Shown: piece after piece, positions 1 to 7,224 of the stretch
Layout of the letters: every line of letters starts with the position of its first letter
Numbering within the stretch: the first letter of the stretch is position 1
Source: Dietzia massiliensis
GTDB lineage: Bacteria > Actinomycetota > Actinomycetes > Mycobacteriales > Mycobacteriaceae
Assembly: GCF_018390595.1 (NCBI RefSeq)
Contig: NZ_JAHBAV010000006.1
Location: 1 to 64,000, forward strand
Reading direction: 5' to 3'
DNA: 64,000 nucleotides
Notes under the pieces: generated by a model
Told to the model about the DNA's origin: nothing
What the model saw: the letters and a program-made list of their open reading frames with translations, nothing else
Database searches by the model: none
Program-made: the position numbers and the translations under genes

Positions 1-279
1 GTCGGTGAAGCAGAAGCCCACCCGGCGCCGGACCTGCGCGCCCTTGCGGCGGGTGTCCAGGCCGTCGACCGTCACGGTGCCCGACGTGGGGACGACCAGC
101 CCGTTGATCATGCGCGCCAACGTCGACTTGCCGCCGCCGTTGACGCCGACGATGCCGATGCGGCGCTCGGTGAGGGTGAGGTCGACGTCCGTGAGGACAG
201 GCCGGTCGCCGTAGGCGTGGCCGACTCCGTCGAAGCGGATCTCGGCGCCGCGCGGGTCGGGGGCGCTCGGGCTGGTCAC
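1..279 (-). CDS. bioM: ECF transporter ATP-binding protein, biotin type (partial; C-terminus outside window)
   Basis: Only the first 93 codons are present and the reading frame runs off the left edge of the window. It starts with GTG at 279, giving VTSPSAPDPRG, and this start overlaps the bioY stop in a GTGA arrangement, which implies translational coupling. The Walker A motif GVNGGGKST is visible near residue 48, followed by the usual ABC beta-strand region (GTVTVDGLDT). An ABC ATPase directly after bioY is the normal layout of the biotin energy-coupling-factor transporter BioMNY, where BioM hydrolyses ATP at the inner face of the membrane. The role is inferred from the neighbour; the visible sequence alone would also fit a CbiO-type ATPase. 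Confidence 0.85.
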   Translation of the reverse strand, partial: MTSPSAPDPRGAEIRFDGVGHAYGDRPVLTDVDLTLTERRIGIVGVNGGGKSTLARMINGLVVPTSGTVTVDGLDTRRKGAQVRRRVGFCFTD

Positions 280-890
280 GCCGCCGTGGAACGCTGCCCG
301 CGCAGCGGGGCGATCAGCCCGGGACGCGCGCGGTGCACCTGCGCCGCCACGATCGCGGTGACCACCGCCTTGAGCAGGTCGCCGGGCAGGAAGACCGTGT
401 TGGCGGCGATCGCGCCCGTGACGGTGAGCTCGGTGCGGAGAAGCATCCCGGCGACGCCCACCGCGTAGATCACCCCGATGCCGCCGACGATATTGATGGC
501 CAGCCCCGGCAGCACGCGGTAGCGCGGCATCATCCACGCGGTGAGCAGGCCGATCACGATCACCGCGGGGATCCAGCCGATGAGGAAGCCCGCCGTGGGG
601 CCGGCCAGGGAGGTGAGCGTGGTGCGCCCGCCCGCGAGGACCGGCAGGGCCAGGCCGATGACGATCACGGTGACCACCGCCAGGGCACCCTTGCGCCACC
701 CGAGCAGTGAGCCGGCGAGCATCACGCCGAGGGTCTGCAGCGTGATCGGCACGCCCGCGGACCCGATGGTGAGCTGCCCCGGTAGACCGAGGACCACGAT
801 GAGGGCGGCGAACACCGCGATCTGCGCGAGGTCGCGGGTGGCGCTGCGGGCGGGATCGCCCGCGCCGGTGTGATTGGTGGGCGTGGTCAC
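276..890 (-). CDS. bioY: Biotin ECF transporter S component BioY
   Basis: This 204-residue membrane protein is the substrate-binding subunit for biotin uptake. It has about six hydrophobic segments and the BioY-type core LAGPTAGFLIGW near residue 95, preceded by GVPITLQTLGVMLAG, both characteristic of the family. The length is normal for BioY. The start is GTG at 890; a TAGGAG ribosome-binding site lies about 6 bases upstream, and a start further upstream would lose it. The gene is the promoter-proximal member of a bioY-bioM operon that leaves the window. No biotin-repressor operator could be recognised upstream. Confidence 0.95.
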   Translation of the reverse strand: MTTPTNHTGAGDPARSATRDLAQIAVFAALIVVLGLPGQLTIGSAGVPITLQTLGVMLAGSLLGWRKGALAVVTVIVIGLALPVLAGGRTTLTSLAGPTAGFLIGWIPAVIVIGLLTAWMMPRYRVLPGLAINIVGGIGVIYAVGVAGMLLRTELTVTGAIAANTVFLPGDLLKAVVTAIVAAQVHRARPGLIAPLRGQRSTAA

Positions 891-981
891 TGTGCTCCTA
901 GGCGTCCGTGGGGCGTGGCCCCGTGATCCGGCCCATTGTCGCGCGTCGGGGCCGACGCGGGAAACCGCCGACGATGAACGA

Positions 982-2820
982 CTAAGACGTCATCGTGTTG
1001 GGGAGGTGCTTACCGATGTACCCCACGTACACCTTTCCGGAGTCGTCGACGTCGTCGAAGAAGTGCAGCCGAGGACTGATCTGTCCGGAGCGTGCGATCT
1101 TGAAGTGCGCTCCCATGAAGGCGCGGCCCGACTCGTCGACGGATTCCGGCACCGGTAGCATGCGGTGCTTCCTGAACTTCGGCATTGTCTTGACGCTGTC
1201 GGATTCGTCTGCCGCGAACCTGTTGGCGGAGAAGCCGCGGCACCCAGTAGGGGTCGACGACAGGTAAGCGAACACCCCACCGTCGAAACCACGGTTAATT
1301 TTGTGCCTCGCGTAGTCGTCGAGTGCCACGAGTGCGTCCCAGGCCTTCTTGCTCCATGTGCCCAGGGGGTCCTGCTGGTACAGGTCCAACACGGGAGAAT
1401 CGTCGCCCGTGAAGATGACGTGCTCCAAGGACTCGACGCGTTGAAGGAGTTCCTCGAAGTCGGACGGATACGCGGCGTCGGTTGCATCGGTCGGCTGATC
1501 CCACGCATCCTCCGCGAGGCCCGCCTCCTGGAGGAGCATGCGAAGCCGATGAACCTCGAGGCGCGCCGTTCGCTCTTCGGCGCTGACCTCCTCCGTCTGT
1601 AGCATCTCGTCCTCGAGCCGAGTGCGAAGCTCACTGATCGCCTCGGCCGAATCGCTGACAGCCGCCTCGAGTAGACCGATGCGCTTGGCCGCAGCCTGGG
1701 TCGAGCGGAGCTGCTCGACAGCCAGTCCTCCCAGCTCGCGAATTGTCTCGACAGTGGCCTTCCGGGCATCCCCCCACACCGCGCGAACGGCGCTTGTTAC
1801 GGCGGACAGAAGCGAAGAATCTTCCTCGGCTCGGCTATCCGAAATGGGCCGTTCGATGACTGCCGCTGCAGAAGCCGCCAGGTCGGCGCCTACATTGTCG
1901 GTTTCCGAGGGGGGTGGACTTGAAAGGAGCAGAGCGTCGAGCTGCGACCGAAGCGCGACGTCGATCCTTTGCGCTTTGCGCGGTATCGGCGCCGCGAGTG
2001 AGGCCTCCATCGCACGGCTGCCGAGTAGCCCGCGCAGTGTCCGCTGTTTATCAGAGAGGATCCTGCTGGTGGAGAGTATGCGGTGCCGGACCGATGCTGT
2101 CACGTCCTCGGTGTCCAGCCCGGGAACGAACGTGCGGAGGGTGCCAGGGGGGACGGCGTAAGCGGATCCGACGCGGGAGTTGAACACCTCGGTGGCCGCT
2201 GGATCGAGGACGAAGGCGGAGGCGATACCGACCGTCTGATGGATGAGCCCGTCTACGTAGTCCTTCCATCGTGGAAGGGGGAGCGCGTTGTTACTTCCCG
2301 CGACAAAGACGTACCCGCGACGATCTGTATCCTCCAACCAGTCGACCAGTTGATGCACCTCGGTGGAATCGATGATGTGGGCCGCCGAGGTTGCCGGGCA
2401 GGAACCATCCGCGGCGTTAAGGACCTCGACTAATCCTCGAACGAGTCGAGGGACACCGGGCTTAAATCCCTCTGGGTTCCGTACATCGACCCACACCCAG
2501 CCAGCGCCGCTCGATTCCTGGTGACACGTGACCTGGGTCAACCACCGACCCGAGTCGTTGTGTTCCTCGAACCGGCATCGCACCGTCGACGAGCCGTCCT
2601 TCTGGGTCTGGATGATTCGTGTGGCCTCGACGTTCTCGTTGAGCGCGACGACCTCGTTTTCCAGCAATGCGTCCGGGTTCCACTGCTTCTCCTTAAGCCA
2701 GGAATAGAGCTGGCCATCGACCAGCCCGAGGAGATCGTGCTGGCCGCTGACTCGGAGAAATGAGCGATACCCGAGTGTGGATTCCCGAGGTCGATGCTCT
2801 TCTACAACAGGTGCGCCCAT
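982..2820 (-). CDS. Defence-island protein of unknown function with central coiled coil and conserved C-terminal domain
   Basis: I do not recognise a named family. The 612-residue protein has a globular N-terminal half (about 1-300, including a patch VPPGTLRTFVPGLD near 223-236), a helical charged segment about 353-436 likely to form a coiled coil, and a compact C-terminal domain about 450-612 with GAHFKIARSG, RLHFFDD and VYVGYIGKHLPNT. My recollection, not a search, is that this kind of C-terminal block recurs in actinobacterial proteins beside defence genes. No membrane segment, Walker motif or obvious nuclease motif is seen. ATG at 2820 has a strong GAGGAG site 7 bases upstream. It is transcribed divergently from the helicase gene, so the 237-base gap probably holds both promoters. 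Codon third positions are less GC-rich than in the housekeeping genes, which suggests transfer. Confidence 0.75.
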   Translation of the reverse strand: MGAPVVEEHRPRESTLGYRSFLRVSGQHDLLGLVDGQLYSWLKEKQWNPDALLENEVVALNENVEATRIIQTQKDGSSTVRCRFEEHNDSGRWLTQVTCHQESSGAGWVWVDVRNPEGFKPGVPRLVRGLVEVLNAADGSCPATSAAHIIDSTEVHQLVDWLEDTDRRGYVFVAGSNNALPLPRWKDYVDGLIHQTVGIASAFVLDPAATEVFNSRVGSAYAVPPGTLRTFVPGLDTEDVTASVRHRILSTSRILSDKQRTLRGLLGSRAMEASLAAPIPRKAQRIDVALRSQLDALLLSSPPPSETDNVGADLAASAAAVIERPISDSRAEEDSSLLSAVTSAVRAVWGDARKATVETIRELGGLAVEQLRSTQAAAKRIGLLEAAVSDSAEAISELRTRLEDEMLQTEEVSAEERTARLEVHRLRMLLQEAGLAEDAWDQPTDATDAAYPSDFEELLQRVESLEHVIFTGDDSPVLDLYQQDPLGTWSKKAWDALVALDDYARHKINRGFDGGVFAYLSSTPTGCRGFSANRFAADESDSVKTMPKFRKHRMLPVPESVDESGRAFMGAHFKIARSGQISPRLHFFDDVDDSGKVYVGYIGKHLPNTMTS

Positions 2821-3057
2821 GTCTACTCCTCGGTCCGTGGAACAGCCGGAAGCGCCGTTCTCGCTGTCACCGACGGTCTATCACGGCGCTCCGACATAGT
2901 TGGGTGGTTCCCTCGGACATCGAGGAGGCGAGCGGCCCATTCCACGTCCATAGTGGGCACCGCGGCCTCCGGCGCAACGGGTGTGCCGGCGTCGGGCACC
3001 ATTTGCGTCCGGCCACCCTGAAAGCGTGGTGAAGCCATAGACCGTTTACCGCACTAC
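2821..3057. other. Divergent intergenic region of the defence island
   Basis: This gap separates the minus-strand 612-aa gene from the plus-strand helicase gene and should hold both promoters. The only clear signal is the GAGGAG ribosome-binding site of the 612-aa gene (2828-2833, minus strand). A 71-codon open frame (3038 down to 2823, minus strand, beginning MASPRFQGG) ends 2 bases before the 612-aa gene start. It has no visible ribosome-binding site and intermediate codon use. It could be a small upstream protein, but I cannot support it as a gene. Confidence 0.4.
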
Positions 3058-6000
3058 ATGGTGTGCGACCATGACCCGGTGACCAGCGGACTGTCGTTCG
3101 ACGATTTGCAGCAGGGTGTCCTCGTCGAGGGATTGGCCGACGGCCCGGTGACCGTCGTCGCGGCGATCGAGCAGGGGCCCGGCTGCGTCCACGTGTTCTA
3201 TCAGGACGCTGACGGGCAGGCGGGGAGTCGTATCCTCTACGCCGACGACCTGCCCGATCTGCGTCTGGCCGCCCAGAAGGCCCGCTGGACGTTCGATGCC
3301 GACGGCACCGAGTTCAAGCTCGCCGCCGAGGCCCTGCGCATCCGTAGAGCGGGGTTGTACGACCCGATGATGGCGGTCACCTCCTCGGACGTGGACCCGC
3401 TGCCGCATCAGATCCGCGCGGTGTATGAGGAAATGCTGCCGCGTACCGAGCTTCGGTTTCTCCTGGCCGACGACCCCGGTGCGGGGAAGACCATCATGGC
3501 CGGCTTGTATCTCAAGGAACTGCAGCTGCGAGGGGACGTTCAGCGGGCGCTCATTGTGGCACCGGGCGGGCTGGTGGACCAGTGGGGAGAGGAGTTGCAC
3601 TCCAAGTTCGGGATCGAGGTGCAGCCGCTCATCCCCGCCGCGGTGACCAATGGCGCGAGCCCGTTCGACGGCGACGGTGTGATGATCGCGCGGATGGATC
3701 AGCTCGCCCGCAACGACGAGCTCCACGACCTGTTGCGGCAGTCTCACTGGGACCTAGTGGTGGTGGACGAGGCGCATCGCATGTCGGCTGCCTGGTACGG
3801 GCTGGAACTCAAGCGCACGCGTCGCTATGAGCTGGGCCAGACCCTCAGCGAGGTCTCGCGGCACCTGCTGCTCATGACGGCGACTCCGCACTCCGGTGAC
3901 CCGGGCGCCTACCGCGCGTTCCTCGCGCTGCTGGATCCGGATCGTTTCGCCGGGCCACAGCCGCCGTCGGCGCCCAGTCCGAGCGCCCAGGGGCTGATGC
4001 GTCGGATGGTCAAGGAGGACCTCCTCCGCTTCGACGGCACGCCACTGTTCCCCGAGCGCATTGCCGAGACCGTGCCGTACGACCTCACCCCGGCGGAGCT
4101 CGAACTGTACGAGCAGGTGACTCGCTATGTGCGCGAGGAGATGAACCGAGCGGACGCTCTGGACGGGCCGCGCAAGCGCACGGTCGGGTTCGCGCTCACG
4201 GTGCTGCAGCGGCGTCTCGCCTCGTCGTCGCACGCGATCGTCCGGTCGTTGGAGCGTCGTCGTGACCGTCTGGAGGCACGGCTCCGGGAGGAGCGGGAGA
4301 GGCCGTACTCCGCGGCCGTCGAGGCCGCGGTGCCGTCGGCGGTGCTGGAGGGGGACGAGTGGGACGACGACGAGGTGAGCGCCGCCGAGCTGGAGGCGGC
4401 CGAGGAGTCGGTCGTTGACGCCGCCACGGCTGCGCGCAGCGCCGCGGAGCTGGAGCTGGAGATCCGAGAGCTGTCTCGGCTCGTGGTGCTGGCCCGGCGG
4501 GTGCGGGACGCCGGCGAGGACCGTAAGTGGGCTCAGTTGCGGACGATCCTCACCGACGAGGTGCTCACCGCCCCGCAGACGGATCCCGAGGCGGGGCCGC
4601 GCAAGCTCATCGTGTTTACCGAACACCGTGACACCCTCGATTACCTGCACGATCAGATCGCCACGCTGTTCGGCCGCGCGAACGCGGTGGTGGCCATTCA
4701 CGGCGGGACGCCGCGCGGCGAGCGGCAGCGCATCCGGGAGGAGTTCACGCACAACCCCGAGGTGCGCATCCTGCTGGCCACCGACGCGGCCGGGGAGGGT
4801 CTCAACCTCCAGGCCGCGCACCTGATGGTCAACTACGACCTGCCGTGGAACCCGAACCGGATCGAGCAGCGCTTCGGCCGGGTTCACCGCATCGGCCAGC
4901 GGCAGGTGTGCCGACTGTGGAACCTGGTGGCTGACGACACCCGCGAGGGTCAGGTTTTCGCCCGACTGCTGGGCAAGATGGAGGAGCAGCGCCGGGCCTA
5001 CGGCGGGCGTCTCTTCGACGTTCTCGGGGAGGCGTTCCGCGAGCGGCCGCTGCGCGCGCTGCTGTTGGAGGCGATCCGGTACGGCGACGACCCGGCGCGG
5101 ATCGCCGAGCAGGAGCGGGTGATCGATGCCGAGGTGTCCAACGGACTCGACGAGCTCCTGGCCGAGCGGCGATTGGCGGAGTCGGGATTCCGGGCGGACG
5201 AGTTGCACGAGATGCGCCGGAAGATGGAGGAGGCGCGAGCCCGGCGGCTGCAGCCGCACAATGTGGAGGCGTTCTTCGTCCGCGCCTTCGAGGATGCCGG
5301 CGGCCGGATCGTCCCGCGTGAGCGGGGCCGCTTCGAGATCCGCAACGTGCCGGCGCCATTGCGTCACCGGGTGGGAGGGGGGCCGGTGGCGACGCGCTAC
5401 CAGCGGGTGACCTTCGACCCGGCCGATGCGGGGGGTCTCTCGCGCATCGAGCTGTTGGCCCCGGGGCATCCGCTGATGGACGCGGTCCTCGACCACACCA
5501 TCGAGCGGCACCGTGAGGCGCTGCGGCGCGGGACCATCCTCGTGGAGACCGAGCGGCTCACTGGTGAGCCGCGGCTGTTGCTGGCGGCGACGAGCACGAT
5601 CACCGACGGCCGCGGCGCCACGGTGTCGCAGCGGTTCGAGTTCGTCACCGTCGGTCCCGGTGGGCAGATCGAGTCGGGTGGCCATGCGCCGTACCTCGAC
5701 GCAGAGGCCGTGCCACGCGCCGTGATCGTAGGGTCCGGGCCCGAGGGCGATCCGCGCGTCCGCGACCTCCTCGAACAGCCGTGGCTTGGTGGGGGCACGG
5801 TCGATCAGATGACCCGATGGGCGTCGGCGCATCTGCTGCCCGAGCACCTCGCCGAGGCGCGCACTCGCGTGCACGCGCAGGTGGCCAAGGCCGAGCGGGA
5901 GATCCGGGCGCGGATGACCGAGACGATCAACCACCTCGACGCCGAGGCGGCCAAGCTCGCCGAGTCGCGGGGGAGGGGCCGGCCGTCCAAGGGTCGCACC

Positions 6001-6558
6001 CCGGAGCGGCTGCACGCGGACATCGCGGACCTGGAGGCACGTCGCGACGCCCGGTTGGCGGTGCTCAAGGCCCAGGGGGTGGTCCGGCCGGAGACGGTCA
6101 CCGTCGACGGCGCGGCGTTGCTTGTTCCCGCCGACTGGCTGCGCCCCGAGGTGGCCGCTCATGCTGCCGATACCGCGGCCACGGATCGGCGCGCGGTCGC
6201 CGCGGTCATGGCCGCCGAGCGCGACCTCGGCCGCCGGCCTGAGGAGCAGGTGCACAACAACGAGGGCTACGACATCCGTTCGGAAGGCGCCGACGGCGCG
6301 GGCGTCTACATCGAGGTCAAGGGGCGGATCGAGGGCGCGAGCACCTTCCACCTGTCCAAGTCCCAGGTGTTGTACGGGAAGAACACGGGCCCCCAGCACC
6401 GCCTGGCGCTGGTGGCGGTCTCACCCGATGGTCCCGAATTCGACGAGGTGCGCTACCTGGTGGACCCGTGTCGCGGGATGAGCTTCGGCGCCTTCGAGGC
6501 CAGCGGCGTGGAGGGTGATTGGAAGCGGATGTGGGAGCTGGGTGGCCCGCCCGTGTGA
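3058..6558 (+). CDS. SNF2-like DEAH helicase with C-terminal DUF3883 domain (defence system helicase)
   Basis: This large superfamily 2 ATPase (up to 1166 residues) shows the full motif set: Walker A ADDPGAGKT near residue 137, DEAH near 236, LLMTATPHSGD (motif III) near 271, and the SNF2-type C-terminal half EGLNLQAAH near 580 and RFGRVHRIGQR near 604. A charged helical insertion of about 120 residues lies between the two lobes. The C-terminus (about 1065-1145) has NNEGYDIRS followed by YIEVKGR, the signature of DUF3883. Its D...E-x-K spacing resembles a restriction-endonuclease fold, which is inference. The same fusion occurs in defence helicases such as DrmD of DISARM and HepA-like proteins. 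Start choice is uncertain: ATG 3058 and GTG 3079 both lack a clear ribosome-binding site. It is the first gene of the plus-strand defence series. Confidence 0.9.
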   Translation: MVCDHDPVTSGLSFDDLQQGVLVEGLADGPVTVVAAIEQGPGCVHVFYQDADGQAGSRILYADDLPDLRLAAQKARWTFDADGTEFKLAAEALRIRRAGLYDPMMAVTSSDVDPLPHQIRAVYEEMLPRTELRFLLADDPGAGKTIMAGLYLKELQLRGDVQRALIVAPGGLVDQWGEELHSKFGIEVQPLIPAAVTNGASPFDGDGVMIARMDQLARNDELHDLLRQSHWDLVVVDEAHRMSAAWYGLELKRTRRYELGQTLSEVSRHLLLMTATPHSGDPGAYRAFLALLDPDRFAGPQPPSAPSPSAQGLMRRMVKEDLLRFDGTPLFPERIAETVPYDLTPAELELYEQVTRYVREEMNRADALDGPRKRTVGFALTVLQRRLASSSHAIVRSLERRRDRLEARLREERERPYSAAVEAAVPSAVLEGDEWDDDEVSAAELEAAEESVVDAATAARSAAELELEIRELSRLVVLARRVRDAGEDRKWAQLRTILTDEVLTAPQTDPEAGPRKLIVFTEHRDTLDYLHDQIATLFGRANAVVAIHGGTPRGERQRIREEFTHNPEVRILLATDAAGEGLNLQAAHLMVNYDLPWNPNRIEQRFGRVHRIGQRQVCRLWNLVADDTREGQVFARLLGKMEEQRRAYGGRLFDVLGEAFRERPLRALLLEAIRYGDDPARIAEQERVIDAEVSNGLDELLAERRLAESGFRADELHEMRRKMEEARARRLQPHNVEAFFVRAFEDAGGRIVPRERGRFEIRNVPAPLRHRVGGGPVATRYQRVTFDPADAGGLSRIELLAPGHPLMDAVLDHTIERHREALRRGTILVETERLTGEPRLLLAATSTITDGRGATVSQRFEFVTVGPGGQIESGGHAPYLDAEAVPRAVIVGSGPEGDPRVRDLLEQPWLGGGTVDQMTRWASAHLLPEHLAEARTRVHAQVAKAEREIRARMTETINHLDAEAAKLAESRGRGRPSKGRTPERLHADIADLEARRDARLAVLKAQGVVRPETVTVDGAALLVPADWLRPEVAAHAADTAATDRRAVAAVMAAERDLGRRPEEQVHNNEGYDIRSEGADGAGVYIEVKGRIEGASTFHLSKSQVLYGKNTGPQHRLALVAVSPDGPEFDEVRYLVDPCRGMSFGAFEASGVEGDWKRMWELGGPPV

Positions 6559-7000
6559 GCGGGCCGCCCGCTCCCGGCGATCTGGCCCCGGCGAGCGAAC
6601 TTCCCGGGCTCCAGCAGCGGAGCGAGTCTCGCTGTGGCCTCGGTCTCCGACTGGGCCTCGATCGGTCGGACGTAGGCCTGATACAGCTCGGGAACCTCTC
6701 GCTTCATCCTCGCGACCTGGTCGACACCGGGAGGAACAACCGGCAGGTGCAAGTGGTTCTCGATCAGGTACGCGGCGATGTTGATGGACGAGGAGTCGAG
6801 ATCATGATCTCGCTGAACCTCGCCATGGCTACCCCGTGACCGGTCGGCCCCGGACCCGGCATCAGTTCCTGCATCCGGCGGTAGCTCGTGTCGTCCCTCA
6901 GGTCGAACAGGGAACCCACGCCGATCCAGAACGCCGCGCGGTTGCGCTTCGTCCGCTCGTCCGTCCTCCGGTTCCACATGTGGCTCGGTGTAGCCGTCAT
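6555..7000 (-). pseudogene. Frameshifted remnant of a small protein gene, antisense between helicase and methylase
   Basis: Two minus-strand frames each carry convincing protein sequence and join near 6790-6810. The first begins at ATG 7000 with a GGAGGG site about 9 bases upstream (MTATPSHMWNRRTDER, then AAFWIGVGSLFDLR and SYRRMQELMPGPGP). The second continues SINIAAYLIENHLHLPVVPP, then PELYQAYVRPIEAQSETEA and LAPLLEPGKF. Passing between them needs a one-base frame change. The second frame has no stop until it is antisense to the helicase 3' end (6453), so the original C-terminus may also be lost. The family is not identified; I infer a product of roughly 140-150 residues. A sequencing error could also explain the shift. 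Confidence 0.6.
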
Positions 7001-7224
7001 CGTCGGTTCCCTCCATCACGTTTTCTCCCCCCTGACATGGGCTGTTTCGCCGTTCGGAGGGTATGTCGCGACTACGACACCCAGTCGCCACCGCACGTCC
7101 GTGGGATTCCGCCCTGTGGGTGGGTTCCGTGGGTAGCGCCTTTGCCGATCGCCTAGGCTCCACACCGTGTAGTGCAACGCTGGCCGGCGGTGGCCGGTGT
7201 GCCCGACCCCCGCCGAGGAGCCCG
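6559..7224. other. Gap between helicase and methylase genes
   Basis: This 666-base gap holds the antisense gene remnant (6555-7000) and about 220 bases of leader for the methylase gene. The unusually long gap interrupts an otherwise tightly spaced series, so the methylase, DUF262 and DUF499 genes probably have their own promoter here. No convincing -35/-10 pair was found. The methylase ribosome-binding site GAGGAG is at 7215-7220. Confidence 0.5.

Noticed and set aside
3754..6399. 881-codon open frame antisense to the helicase gene
   Set aside because: It is a shadow of the GC-rich helicase codons; its translation is Arg/Gly/Leu/Val-rich with no recognisable domain, whereas the plus strand has full helicase motifs.
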